Assembly: GCA_036847245.1 (NCBI GenBank)
Contig: DAIUAL010000243.1
Span: 1 to 5,133 of the forward strand
DNA from: UBA4661 sp002405405
GTDB lineage: Bacteria > Bacteroidota > Ignavibacteria > Kapaibacteriales > UBA4661
Reading direction: 5' to 3'
DNA: 5,133 nucleotides
Made by a program: the position numbers and the translations under genes. Under the pieces are notes generated by a model. It was not told where the DNA came from. It made no database searches and saw only the letters and a list, made by a program, of their open reading frames with translations. Below are positions 1 through 5,133 of the stretch, piece by piece (the stretch's first letter is position 1; each line of letters begins with the position of its first letter).

Positions 1-602
1 GTGGCGTTTCTATTGACATAAACAAACATATTCCAACCGGTGGTGGCTTGGGTGTTGGTTCATCTAATGCAGCACTGACCTTACGAGTATTATCAGAACA
101 GTGGAATATACAAGACCCCGAATTACTCTCTTCCCTTGCTATCCAATATGGCAGTGATATTCCTTTCTTTTTGCTGGACACACGATTCGCTGTTGGAACA
201 TCACGTGGTGAAACTTTAGAACCACTCTCTGTCGGTGACGTATGGGATGATTTTGTACTACTCCTTTGTTTTCCTGGTATTCATGTCTCTACACCCCTGG
301 CATACAAAGCAATCAATCGTAAAAGCGAGCGTAGTGCAAGCAATCTTGCAGATCTTCTTTCCAGCCCTGATGCGCTTCTGCACAATATGGTCAATGATTT
401 TGAATTGCCTGTTTTTGAGCAGTATCCTTTACTCCGTATGCTTCACAAAACATTGCAAGATTGTAATACTCTACGTGCATGGATGAGTGGCAGCGGCTCC
501 ACAATGATTGGTATTTTTCATCAAGAAACCGAGGCTTTAAGCGCCGCCAGACATATCGAAAAACTATACGCAATCAACACACAAATCGCACACTTTGTCT
601 AG
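1..602 (+). CDS. ispE: 4-diphosphocytidyl-2-C-methyl-D-erythritol kinase (IspE), 5'-truncated
   Basis: IspE is the cytosolic GHMP-family kinase that phosphorylates the 2-OH of CDP-methylerythritol with ATP, the fourth step of the MEP route to isoprenoid precursors. The gene is open from the window's left edge (codon boundary at base 3) to TAG at 600-602, giving 199 visible residues. E. coli IspE has about 283, so roughly 80-90 N-terminal residues, including the first GHMP motif with its catalytic lysine, lie outside the window. The glycine-rich ATP-binding loop is visible at about 27-74 (KHIPTGGGLGVGSSNAA). The segment GSDIPFF at about 150-170 contains the expected catalytic aspartate (codon 156-158). 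The C-terminal GHMP motif MSGSGST lies at 483-503. The loop has GVGSS where GGGSS is usual, a mild change; Asn after GSS also occurs in E. coli IspE, as I recall it. A TTG at 48 is internal to the loop and is not the real start. The motif combination makes another GHMP kinase unlikely. Confidence 0.93.
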   Translation, partial: GVSIDINKHIPTGGGLGVGSSNAALTLRVLSEQWNIQDPELLSSLAIQYGSDIPFFLLDTRFAVGTSRGETLEPLSVGDVWDDFVLLLCFPGIHVSTPLAYKAINRKSERSASNLADLLSSPDALLHNMVNDFELPVFEQYPLLRMLHKTLQDCNTLRAWMSGSGSTMIGIFHQETEALSAARHIEKLYAINTQIAHFV

Positions 603-645
603 GCGATGTATGAACTTTCTTCCGCATACTACACCGAATAAATTG

Positions 646-653
646 TACTTTTG
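646..653 (+). promoter_or_regulatory. possible -7 element (TAnnTTTG type) upstream of glgA
   Basis: TACTTTTG matches the TAnnTTTG -7 consensus of primary-sigma promoters in Bacteroidota. It lies 89 bases before the glgA start, in the 140-base spacer between ispE and glgA. No TTG/TTTG element is seen at the usual 17-23 base spacing upstream, and the same 8-mer pattern occurs inside coding sequence (TACCTTTG near 892), so chance is a real possibility. A TTGACA at 662-667 would suit a sigma-70 -35 box, but the bases at 17-base spacing (ATGCAG) are a poor -10. The promoter of glgA therefore remains unresolved, and read-through from ispE is possible because no clear terminator separates the two. 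Confidence 0.22.
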
Positions 654-742
654 CACCTCGTTTGACAAAAACGCAGAAGTAAAAATGCAGTTTATGCCCG
701 TAACCAACATAACACCGTTTTGATCACAAATAGCATAGTCCT

Positions 743-2218
743 ATGAACATCTTACTGACGGCAACCGAGGTATTCCCCTTTGCAAAAGCGGGTGGCCTAG
801 CCGATGTTGCTTCTTACTTACCTAAAGAGTGGGAAAAACTTGGCCATAATGCTATCATCGTCATGCCCAAATACGGCAATATAAATACCTATACCTTTGG
901 TATTACGCCAACGGATATTGTCGTGCCCGTACCTATGGGACAATGGATGGAATATACTCGCTTGTGGCGAGGAACATTACCCGACTCAAATGTACCGGTG
1001 TACTTTCTTGAGAATGCCGATTACTTTGACCGCCAAGGTATCTATGGCAATCCCGATGGCTTCTCAGACAACGATCGTCGCTTTATTTTTTTAAGTCGTG
1101 CCATATTCGAGGTTGCTAAAGCTATTGATTTCACCCCCGATATTATTCATGCCAATGATTATCACACTGCTTTCGCATTGGCATTCTTGAAAATCATTTA
1201 CCGCTGGACTCCCCGCTTTTCACGCACTGCCGGTGTCTATACAATCCATAATATGGTGTTTCAGGGACAAAGTGATCCGTACAAAGTACTTCCCTTGGCA
1301 GGCATTTCTACAAATCAATTTTATTCTCATTCATGGTTTGAAAATGCAGGTGTTCTCAACATGATGAAAGTCTGTATTATGTTTGCCGAAAAGGTCACTA
1401 CGGTCAGTCAGCGTTATGCAATGGAAATTCGTTATAACTCACAGGGATATGGCTTGCAACATGTACTTAATGAGCGTGGTTATGATCTTGTAGGCGTACT
1501 TAATGGTGTTGATTACGATGTGTGGAATCCTAAGACAGATGATAAACTTTATGCCAATTACACAGTCGATGATCTCGCAGGCAAACAACAAAATAAAGTT
1601 CAATTTCTTCAAGATTGGGGCTTAACAAGAGAGCAAGCAGAACAAGACATTCCTCTTATTGGCTTAGTTGCCCGTTTGACTGACCAAAAAGGGATCGAAC
1701 TGATTGAAGATTCGCTCGAATGGATGGTGCACAACCTCAATGCACGTTTTGTATTCTGTGGATCCGGTGCAGAGAAATATGAAAACTTTTTCCGTTGGAT
1801 GAGTAATCGTTTTCCAACAAAAGTGCTTACCTATATTGGGTATAACGACACCGTGGCACATCGTGTTGAAGCGGCAAGCGATATGTTTCTCATGCCCTCA
1901 CTCTTTGAGCCATGTGGATTAAACCAAATGTATAGCTTAAAGTATGGCACGGTACCAATTGTACGCCAAGTTGGCGGTCTTGCAGATACAGTCACAGAGT
2001 ATAGTGCTATCAATCCCGATGGTAATGGGTTTACTTTTGTCGATTACCAATCGGGTGAACTCGTCTATGCTATTATGCGTGCTGTGCAGTACTACTTCCG
2101 CAAGGACGATTGGAAAAAAATACAATACAATGGTATGACCATGGATTTATCTGCTATTCGATCCGCCGAGCGATATATCGAAGTCTTTCGGTGGGCAAAA
2201 GAACGCATCGGCGGTTGA
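743..2218 (+). CDS. glgA: Glycogen synthase (ADP-glucose-type starch synthase), GT5 family
   Basis: GlgA is a cytosolic retaining glucosyltransferase that extends alpha-1,4-glucan chains from a nucleotide-sugar donor, usually ADP-glucose in bacteria. The 491-residue product is near the family's usual length of about 480 and looks intact. The N-terminal Rossmann domain opens with FAKAGGLADV, whose Lys15 sits in the KxGGL donor-binding motif. It continues with HANDYHTA (136-143) and YTIHN (166-170). NGVDYDVWNP (254-263) precedes the C-terminal GT-B domain. That domain carries ARLTDQKG (310-317, Arg311 and Lys316 for donor phosphate), FEPCGL (388-393, Glu389 as the conserved active-site acid), YGTVPIVR (401-408) and GGLADTV (411-417). 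HANDY has Tyr where Trp is more usual. The ATG at 743 is chosen because homologues begin with this beta strand; there is no Shine-Dalgarno sequence before it. No other glycogen gene is adjacent, and an intrinsic terminator follows 25 bases after the stop. Donor preference (ADP- versus UDP-glucose) is inferred from the family only. Confidence 0.96.
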   Translation: MNILLTATEVFPFAKAGGLADVASYLPKEWEKLGHNAIIVMPKYGNINTYTFGITPTDIVVPVPMGQWMEYTRLWRGTLPDSNVPVYFLENADYFDRQGIYGNPDGFSDNDRRFIFLSRAIFEVAKAIDFTPDIIHANDYHTAFALAFLKIIYRWTPRFSRTAGVYTIHNMVFQGQSDPYKVLPLAGISTNQFYSHSWFENAGVLNMMKVCIMFAEKVTTVSQRYAMEIRYNSQGYGLQHVLNERGYDLVGVLNGVDYDVWNPKTDDKLYANYTVDDLAGKQQNKVQFLQDWGLTREQAEQDIPLIGLVARLTDQKGIELIEDSLEWMVHNLNARFVFCGSGAEKYENFFRWMSNRFPTKVLTYIGYNDTVAHRVEAASDMFLMPSLFEPCGLNQMYSLKYGTVPIVRQVGGLADTVTEYSAINPDGNGFTFVDYQSGELVYAIMRAVQYYFRKDDWKKIQYNGMTMDLSAIRSAERYIEVFRWAKERIGG

Positions 2219-2243
2219 TGCGGTTTCTCTCAAAAAAAATAAA

Positions 2244-2283
2244 AAAAAGGGTTTTTCGTAGCAGTAAAGCCCTTTTTCGTTTT
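2244..2283 (+). terminator. Intrinsic terminator after glgA
   Basis: Bases 2244-2255 (AAAAAGGGTTTT) pair with 2266-2277 (AAAGCCCTTTTT), giving a 12-bp stem with one G-T wobble around a 10-base loop. The 3' arm runs into a T-rich tail (TTTTT, CG, TTTT). The three G-C pairs flanked by A-T pairs and the T tract are the usual form of a rho-independent terminator. It begins 25 bases after the glgA stop and would end that transcript before the flagellar genes. Confidence 0.8.
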
Positions 2284-2330
2284 ATTTCATCCCTCGATGA
2301 TTTGTTATATCGGCTACATACTTTTTTACC

Positions 2331-2357
2331 TCAACTTTTGCCACAAATTGCCGATAA
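2331..2357 (+). promoter_or_regulatory. Sigma-28 (FliA)-type promoter for the flgN-flgK(-flgL) genes
   Basis: TCAACTTT (2331-2338), an 11-base spacer, then GCCGATAA (2350-2357). The enterobacterial FliA consensus is TAAAGTTT-N11-GCCGATAA. The -10 box matches 8 of 8, the -35 box 6 of 8, and the spacing is exact. GCCGATAA occurs nowhere else in the window on either strand. Transcription would begin near 2364, giving a leader of about 45 bases to the ATG at 2410. Its position after a terminator and directly before late flagellar genes, the class FliA controls in enterics, strongly supports it. That this organism has a FliA orthologue is an inference. Confidence 0.8.
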
Positions 2358-2395
2358 TGTACCTATAAAGGATTAAGCATTTCATGCACGGACGC

Positions 2396-2400
2396 AGGAG
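2396..2400 (+). promoter_or_regulatory. Ribosome binding site of the FlgN-like gene
   Basis: AGGAG lies nine bases before the ATG at 2410 and fixes that start. It is the clearest Shine-Dalgarno sequence in the window and contrasts with glgA, which has none. Confidence 0.7.
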
Positions 2401-2409
2401 CTCTTCCCC

Positions 2410-2862
2410 ATGACTACACACGAAGCATTTTCGCATCTCTTAGGATTGATGGCACGTCAAGCAGATTATATGCGGTTGATGGTTGCAGTACAAGATCGTC
2501 AACGACTTGCTCTTGTACAATTCACACCGAATGATCTGCAAATAGCCACTGATGAGCAGTCACGACTGTCGAACAATTTGCGAATTTTAGAAAAAGAGCG
2601 ACTTGAGTTTGTTAGCACACTTTTTCAGTGTTCGCCGAAGCACGCATCAGAACTTTCTTCCAGCATGATTGCAGAACACTGCCCAAACGACATGAAAGAT
2701 GCCTTTCTTTCTCTCCGGGATGAGATGAAAAATCTTATGCAAAAGCTTCAATTCATGAATGGTGTTAATCGCATGTTGAATGAACGAGCACGCCGATTTT
2801 CACAGACGATTCTTGGTGTTCTTGCTCCTGATGGCCGCTCATTATACAATCGTAAAGTATAA
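2410..2862 (+). CDS. flgN: FlgN-like flagellar export chaperone
   Basis: FlgN proteins are small, helical cytosolic chaperones that hold the hook-associated proteins FlgK and FlgL and deliver them to the flagellar type III export gate. The 150-residue product has a typical size for the family. It appears all-helical: helices at about 5-35, 40-72 and 92-138 are rich in Leu, Gln, Glu and Arg with coiled-coil spacing, and there is no signal peptide or membrane segment. The pattern of Gln-rich helix 1, then an E..RL..NL..LE..R segment (49-64), then a long C-terminal helix with an N..LN element (118-124), resembles FlgN. So does the short tail with an exposed Tyr (PDGRSLYNRKV). The family is diverse and the sequence signal is modest; the position directly upstream of flgK and flgL carries much of the call. 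The gene has a good AGGAG and lies about 45 bases below the expected start of the sigma-28-type promoter. The main alternative is another small helical flagellar chaperone. Confidence 0.75.
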   Translation: MTTHEAFSHLLGLMARQADYMRLMVAVQDRQRLALVQFTPNDLQIATDEQSRLSNNLRILEKERLEFVSTLFQCSPKHASELSSSMIAEHCPNDMKDAFLSLRDEMKNLMQKLQFMNGVNRMLNERARRFSQTILGVLAPDGRSLYNRKV

Positions 2863-2940
2863 ATATTATTCTGCCTGAAACCAACAGCTTTTTAGCCTTT
2901 GTACGATATTGAGAAAACAAACTTTTGCTTAGTTGTTAAA

Positions 2941-2952
2941 TGCATGGATGCA
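2941..2952. repeat. Short palindrome upstream of flgK
   Basis: TGCAT-GG-ATGCA is a perfect 5-bp inverted repeat around two bases, 63 bases before the flgK start, in the 153-base spacer after the FlgN-like gene. It could be a small operator half-site pair, but a match this short can arise by chance and no protein is known to me that binds it. Confidence 0.3.
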
Positions 2953-3015
2953 CATAGCAAATAAGCGTAAACAGATAAGAGTTATTCCCAACACTCTACT
3001 TCACGGACGAACTAT

Positions 3016-4473
3016 ATGATACGCTCTCTTGAAACCGGTGCACGTGGCGTCGCCGCACAACGAATTGGTCTTGAAGTTACGGGTAATAACATTTCCAATG
3101 TGAATACCCCGGGCTACACACGTGAACGTGCCAATTTGACTGAGACCATGCCTCTTGCTACCGCCAAAGGATTGGTCGGTACAGGTGTTGGTGTCGGGAA
3201 TATCCAACGTGTACGAAGCGAGTTCTATGACAGTGAAATTCTTGAAGCGAAATCAAGCAATGCAAACTATGCACCTGATGCCACCATTGTAAAACGTGTT
3301 GAAGCCATTTTGAACGAACCTACCGAAAATGGACTCGACAAATACATCAAGAATTTTTTCGATTCCTACAATCAATTGGCTCAACGCCCTGAGAGTCTTG
3401 ATATTCGCCAAACCGTAGTTAATGCTGCAGGTAGTATGGTGAACGAATTCAACAATTTTGCAGGTAAGGTCGACAACCTAAAAATCGATCTCTTACGTAA
3501 GGGACGTGATAATGCTGATGTCATTAATCGTTTGACCTCGCAGATTGCAACACTAAACCAAAAAGTGGCTAGTGCAATTCAACAAGGTTCACCCGATGGC
3601 TCAACTTTTGCAGATCAACGTGCTTTGGCTATCGAGGAATTATCTAAATATGTCAATGTCTCTACTTTCCCTGTTAATAATGGCATGGTGAATGTTCAAC
3701 TTGGCAATAGTACGCTTGTTACCGGCAATACAGCCGGCCGTGTACAACTGACAGAAACTTCAACGGCAAGCGGTGAGCGCACGATTTCTTTGCAACAAGT
3801 TGATAATCGTAATATTCCGATTCTTAGCATCAATGTTCAATCAGGCGAAATGGCAAGCATTATTCGGCACTACAATACGACGCTAAATGGTGTCAATAGT
3901 GCCAATACAGGATTTTCCCTTGTCAAAAACATGAATGACATTGCATCGCAAATTGTATCCAAAGTGAATGCTATTAGTCAAACAGGATTTGCACCAAGCG
4001 ATACCGGTGCTACAGCTCCGGGAAGAAATATTTTTGCACCAGGGACAGCAGCTATTCCGATTACAATGAGCACGATCAAATTGGACAATACTGCTACGGG
4101 ATTAGGTGCTTCGCTGAATCCTGCCCTCATTCCTACCTCAGCTGTGCAAGGCGAAATTGGCAACGCCGAAGTTGCTCGCCGCATTGCGGAATTAGTTAAC
4201 GATACCAACTTTGTAGGTGGCACAACCGTAAATGATTTTTACAACGTAACTCTTGTGAATACCGGCAATATCGGCAATGATGCAAAATCAGGTGAGGAAA
4301 CAACAGCACAATCGAAATCCCAGCTCTCCGCTCTTCGAGATGGTATCAATGGTGTGAATTTGGATGAAGAAGCGGTCAATCTTATAAAATTTCAACGTGC
4401 ATTTGAGGCATCTGCGCGAGTGATATCAACCAGCGATCAAATTCTTCAAACCTTGGTTAACCTTGGGCGATAG
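3016..4473 (+). CDS. flgK: Flagellar hook-associated protein 1 (FlgK, HAP1)
   Basis: FlgK is exported through the flagellum and forms the first junction ring between hook and filament. The 485-residue product is somewhat shorter than E. coli FlgK (547), a difference expected in the variable central domain. The N-terminal rod/hook signature is clear: a helix at 3-20, then TGNNISNVNTPGYTRE (22-37), followed by GTGVGV (55-60). Residues about 85-215 form the long helical region typical of FlgK (NEPTENGLDKYIKNFFDSYNQ split over 100-120, then RQTVVNAA). A MASIIRHYN-type segment (279-287) and SQIVSKVNAI (311-320) correspond to the conserved 'vN..h..G' stretch. The C-terminal helix carries NGVNLDEEAVNL (445-456), KFQRAFEASARVI (458-470) and ends in TLVNLGR, the usual polymerising D0 end. 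An in-frame stop at 2968-2970 with no ATG between supports the ATG at 3016. The Shine-Dalgarno is weak (GGACGA, close to the start). There is no cleavable signal peptide, as expected for type III export. Confidence 0.96.
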   Translation: MIRSLETGARGVAAQRIGLEVTGNNISNVNTPGYTRERANLTETMPLATAKGLVGTGVGVGNIQRVRSEFYDSEILEAKSSNANYAPDATIVKRVEAILNEPTENGLDKYIKNFFDSYNQLAQRPESLDIRQTVVNAAGSMVNEFNNFAGKVDNLKIDLLRKGRDNADVINRLTSQIATLNQKVASAIQQGSPDGSTFADQRALAIEELSKYVNVSTFPVNNGMVNVQLGNSTLVTGNTAGRVQLTETSTASGERTISLQQVDNRNIPILSINVQSGEMASIIRHYNTTLNGVNSANTGFSLVKNMNDIASQIVSKVNAISQTGFAPSDTGATAPGRNIFAPGTAAIPITMSTIKLDNTATGLGASLNPALIPTSAVQGEIGNAEVARRIAELVNDTNFVGGTTVNDFYNVTLVNTGNIGNDAKSGEETTAQSKSQLSALRDGINGVNLDEEAVNLIKFQRAFEASARVISTSDQILQTLVNLGR

Positions 4474-4498
4474 CAATACAATTAATTCGATGAAACAA

Positions 4499-4525
4499 TA
4501 ATTGACTCTCTTACTTTGCCGATAC
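4499..4525 (+). promoter_or_regulatory. Possible second sigma-28-type promoter, before flgL
   Basis: TAAT (4499-4502), 15 bases, then GCCGATAC (4518-4525). Against the core TAAA-N15-GCCGATAA this is 10 of 12 matches at exact spacing; the extended -35 bases do not match. It lies within the 77-base flgK-flgL spacer, and transcription from it would begin near 4532, just before the AAGGA of flgL. GCCGATA on the + strand occurs only here and at the promoter before the FlgN-like gene; on the minus strand it occurs twice more without an obvious gene to serve. It may add extra flgL transcription to read-through from upstream. Confidence 0.5.
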
Positions 4526-4535
4526 CTTTTACTTC

Positions 4536-4540
4536 AAGGA
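4536..4540 (+). promoter_or_regulatory. Ribosome binding site of flgL
   Basis: AAGGA lies ten bases before the ATG at 4551 and supports that start. A nearer ATG at 4540 is in another frame and meets a stop after six codons (MKFLCV). Confidence 0.6.
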
Positions 4541-4550
4541 TGAAGTTTTT

Positions 4551-5133
4551 ATGCGTATAACACAAAACTCTACTACCAGCATCTATATGCAAAACTTGGC
4601 TGAATCGCGTGATCGCTACACCGTTAGCCAATTACAGATGACAACGCAAAAGCGCATTAATTCGCTCACCGATGGTCGTTTCGATCTTGCCGAAACAAAG
4701 CGATTAACCAATACCATTGGTCGCAGACAAACATATCAGAGTAATATTGATAATGCTTTGACACAATCACGGATTTATCAATCCACACTTGATGCAACAC
4801 AAACACATCTTACCGAATTGCGTGATATTGCTCTGACAGCAGCCCAACCAATCAACAATGAAAAACTTGCAGTACTCTCCTCCAAGGTGCGTGGTTTGAT
4901 TGATGACATGGCTAAACTTGCCAATACTGAATTCGACGGGAAGCTTATCTTTGGCGGGACAAAAACCACACGCAATTCTATCACGCCAACTGCCCCCGCA
5001 ACTAGCAATCTCCCCTTTGAAATTGTCCGTGATCCTGCTTTGGTCTCAACGTCTAATCCCGAAGGTCTACGCGCAATCATTCAAGGCAATAACAATGCTC
5101 GTGTGGTACAAACAAGCGAAACGACATCGGAAA
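4551..5133 (+). CDS. flgL: Flagellar hook-associated protein 3 (FlgL, HAP3), 3'-truncated
   Basis: FlgL forms the second junction ring, between FlgK and the flagellin filament, and shares the flagellin N-terminal fold. Translation from 4551 stays open for 194 codons to the window end, so the C-terminal part, including the D0 helix, is missing (E. coli FlgL has 317 residues). The N-terminus MRITQNST at 1-8 is characteristic. It is followed by a Gln-rich helix, TTQKRINSLTDGR (31-43, matching the flagellin-type STGKRINSPSDDP motif), and a long helix at 45-125 with the heptad-like pattern of the D0/D1 coiled coil. NTEFDGKLIFGGTKT (125-139) matches the family's Nt.y.G.yiFgG segment. The usual SDDP is replaced by TDGR, a visible divergence. 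Later residues belong to the variable outer domain. The gene follows flgK after 77 bases, has its own AAGGA and a possible sigma-28-type promoter. Flagellin itself is less likely given the start and the position after flgK. Confidence 0.93.
   Translation, partial: MRITQNSTTSIYMQNLAESRDRYTVSQLQMTTQKRINSLTDGRFDLAETKRLTNTIGRRQTYQSNIDNALTQSRIYQSTLDATQTHLTELRDIALTAAQPINNEKLAVLSSKVRGLIDDMAKLANTEFDGKLIFGGTKTTRNSITPTAPATSNLPFEIVRDPALVSTSNPEGLRAIIQGNNNARVVQTSETTSE

Noticed and set aside
235..486. 83-codon open frame on the + strand
   Set aside because: It overlaps ispE in another frame across the catalytic domain; its composition (many Phe, Leu, Cys) is that of a shadow frame.
608..629. GTATG...CATAC inverted repeat after ispE, considered as a terminator
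   Set aside because: It has only five base pairs around a 12-base loop and no T tract follows.
2307..2333. Sigma-28-like match on the minus strand (GCCGATAT with TGAG at 15 bases)
   Set aside because: The -35 core matches only 2 of 4, and it would transcribe antisense into the glgA terminator with no gene to serve.
2387..2394. CACGGACG repeated at 2387-2394 and 3002-3009, shortly before the FlgN-like gene and flgK
   Set aside because: Eight bases in two copies at different distances from the start (15 and 6 bases) is weak; the third flagellar gene lacks it.
2916..2939. Bulged hairpin (AACAAACT paired with AGTTGTT) after the FlgN-like gene, considered as a terminator
   Set aside because: The stem is A/T-rich with a bulge and is not followed by a T tract; termination there would also separate flgK from its chaperone's promoter.
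4778..5080. 100-codon open frame on the minus strand
   Set aside because: It lies wholly within flgL, which has clear family motifs on the + strand. The frame has no recognisable domain and no ribosome binding site.

Overview
The window holds parts of three unrelated functions, all on the + strand: the 3' end of an isoprenoid-precursor gene (ispE), a complete glycogen synthase gene (glgA), and the start of a flagellar hook-filament-junction cluster (flgN-like chaperone, flgK, and flgL cut by the window end). No RNA gene, insertion sequence, CRISPR array or prophage feature is visible. The minus strand shows only shadow frames of these genes.

Layout. Bases 1-602 encode the C-terminal two thirds of IspE. 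A 140-base spacer follows with no gene, no clear terminator and only weak promoter-like sequence. glgA fills 743-2218 and is followed almost at once by a good intrinsic terminator (2244-2283). The spacer before the flagellar genes carries the most informative regulatory signal in the window: a near-perfect sigma-28 (FliA) type promoter at 2331-2357. Downstream come the FlgN-like chaperone (2410-2862), flgK (3016-4473) and flgL (4551 to the window end). A second sigma-28-like site lies just before flgL (4499-4525). The terminator plus new promoter cleanly separate the housekeeping genes from the late flagellar genes.

How they work together. FlgN is the export chaperone of FlgK and FlgL, the two proteins that join hook and filament. 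The chaperone is therefore encoded directly before its clients and probably made with them once hook completion frees the flagellar sigma factor. IspE (MEP pathway) and GlgA (storage glucan synthesis) have no evident link to motility or to each other.

Organism. This is a motile bacterium of moderate G+C (roughly 40-45% by eye). It uses the MEP pathway, stores glycogen and has a sigma-28-type flagellar hierarchy. glgA lacks a Shine-Dalgarno sequence, and a TAnnTTTG element occurs in the spacer before it. Both are reminiscent of the Bacteroidota/Chlorobi/Ignavibacteria/Kapabacteria group, among which some lineages are flagellated. This placement is a weak inference: the flagellar genes do have ordinary Shine-Dalgarno sequences. 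I see ordinary core genes here and no sign of a new biological system; the points worth checking are the promoter architecture and some diverged motifs.
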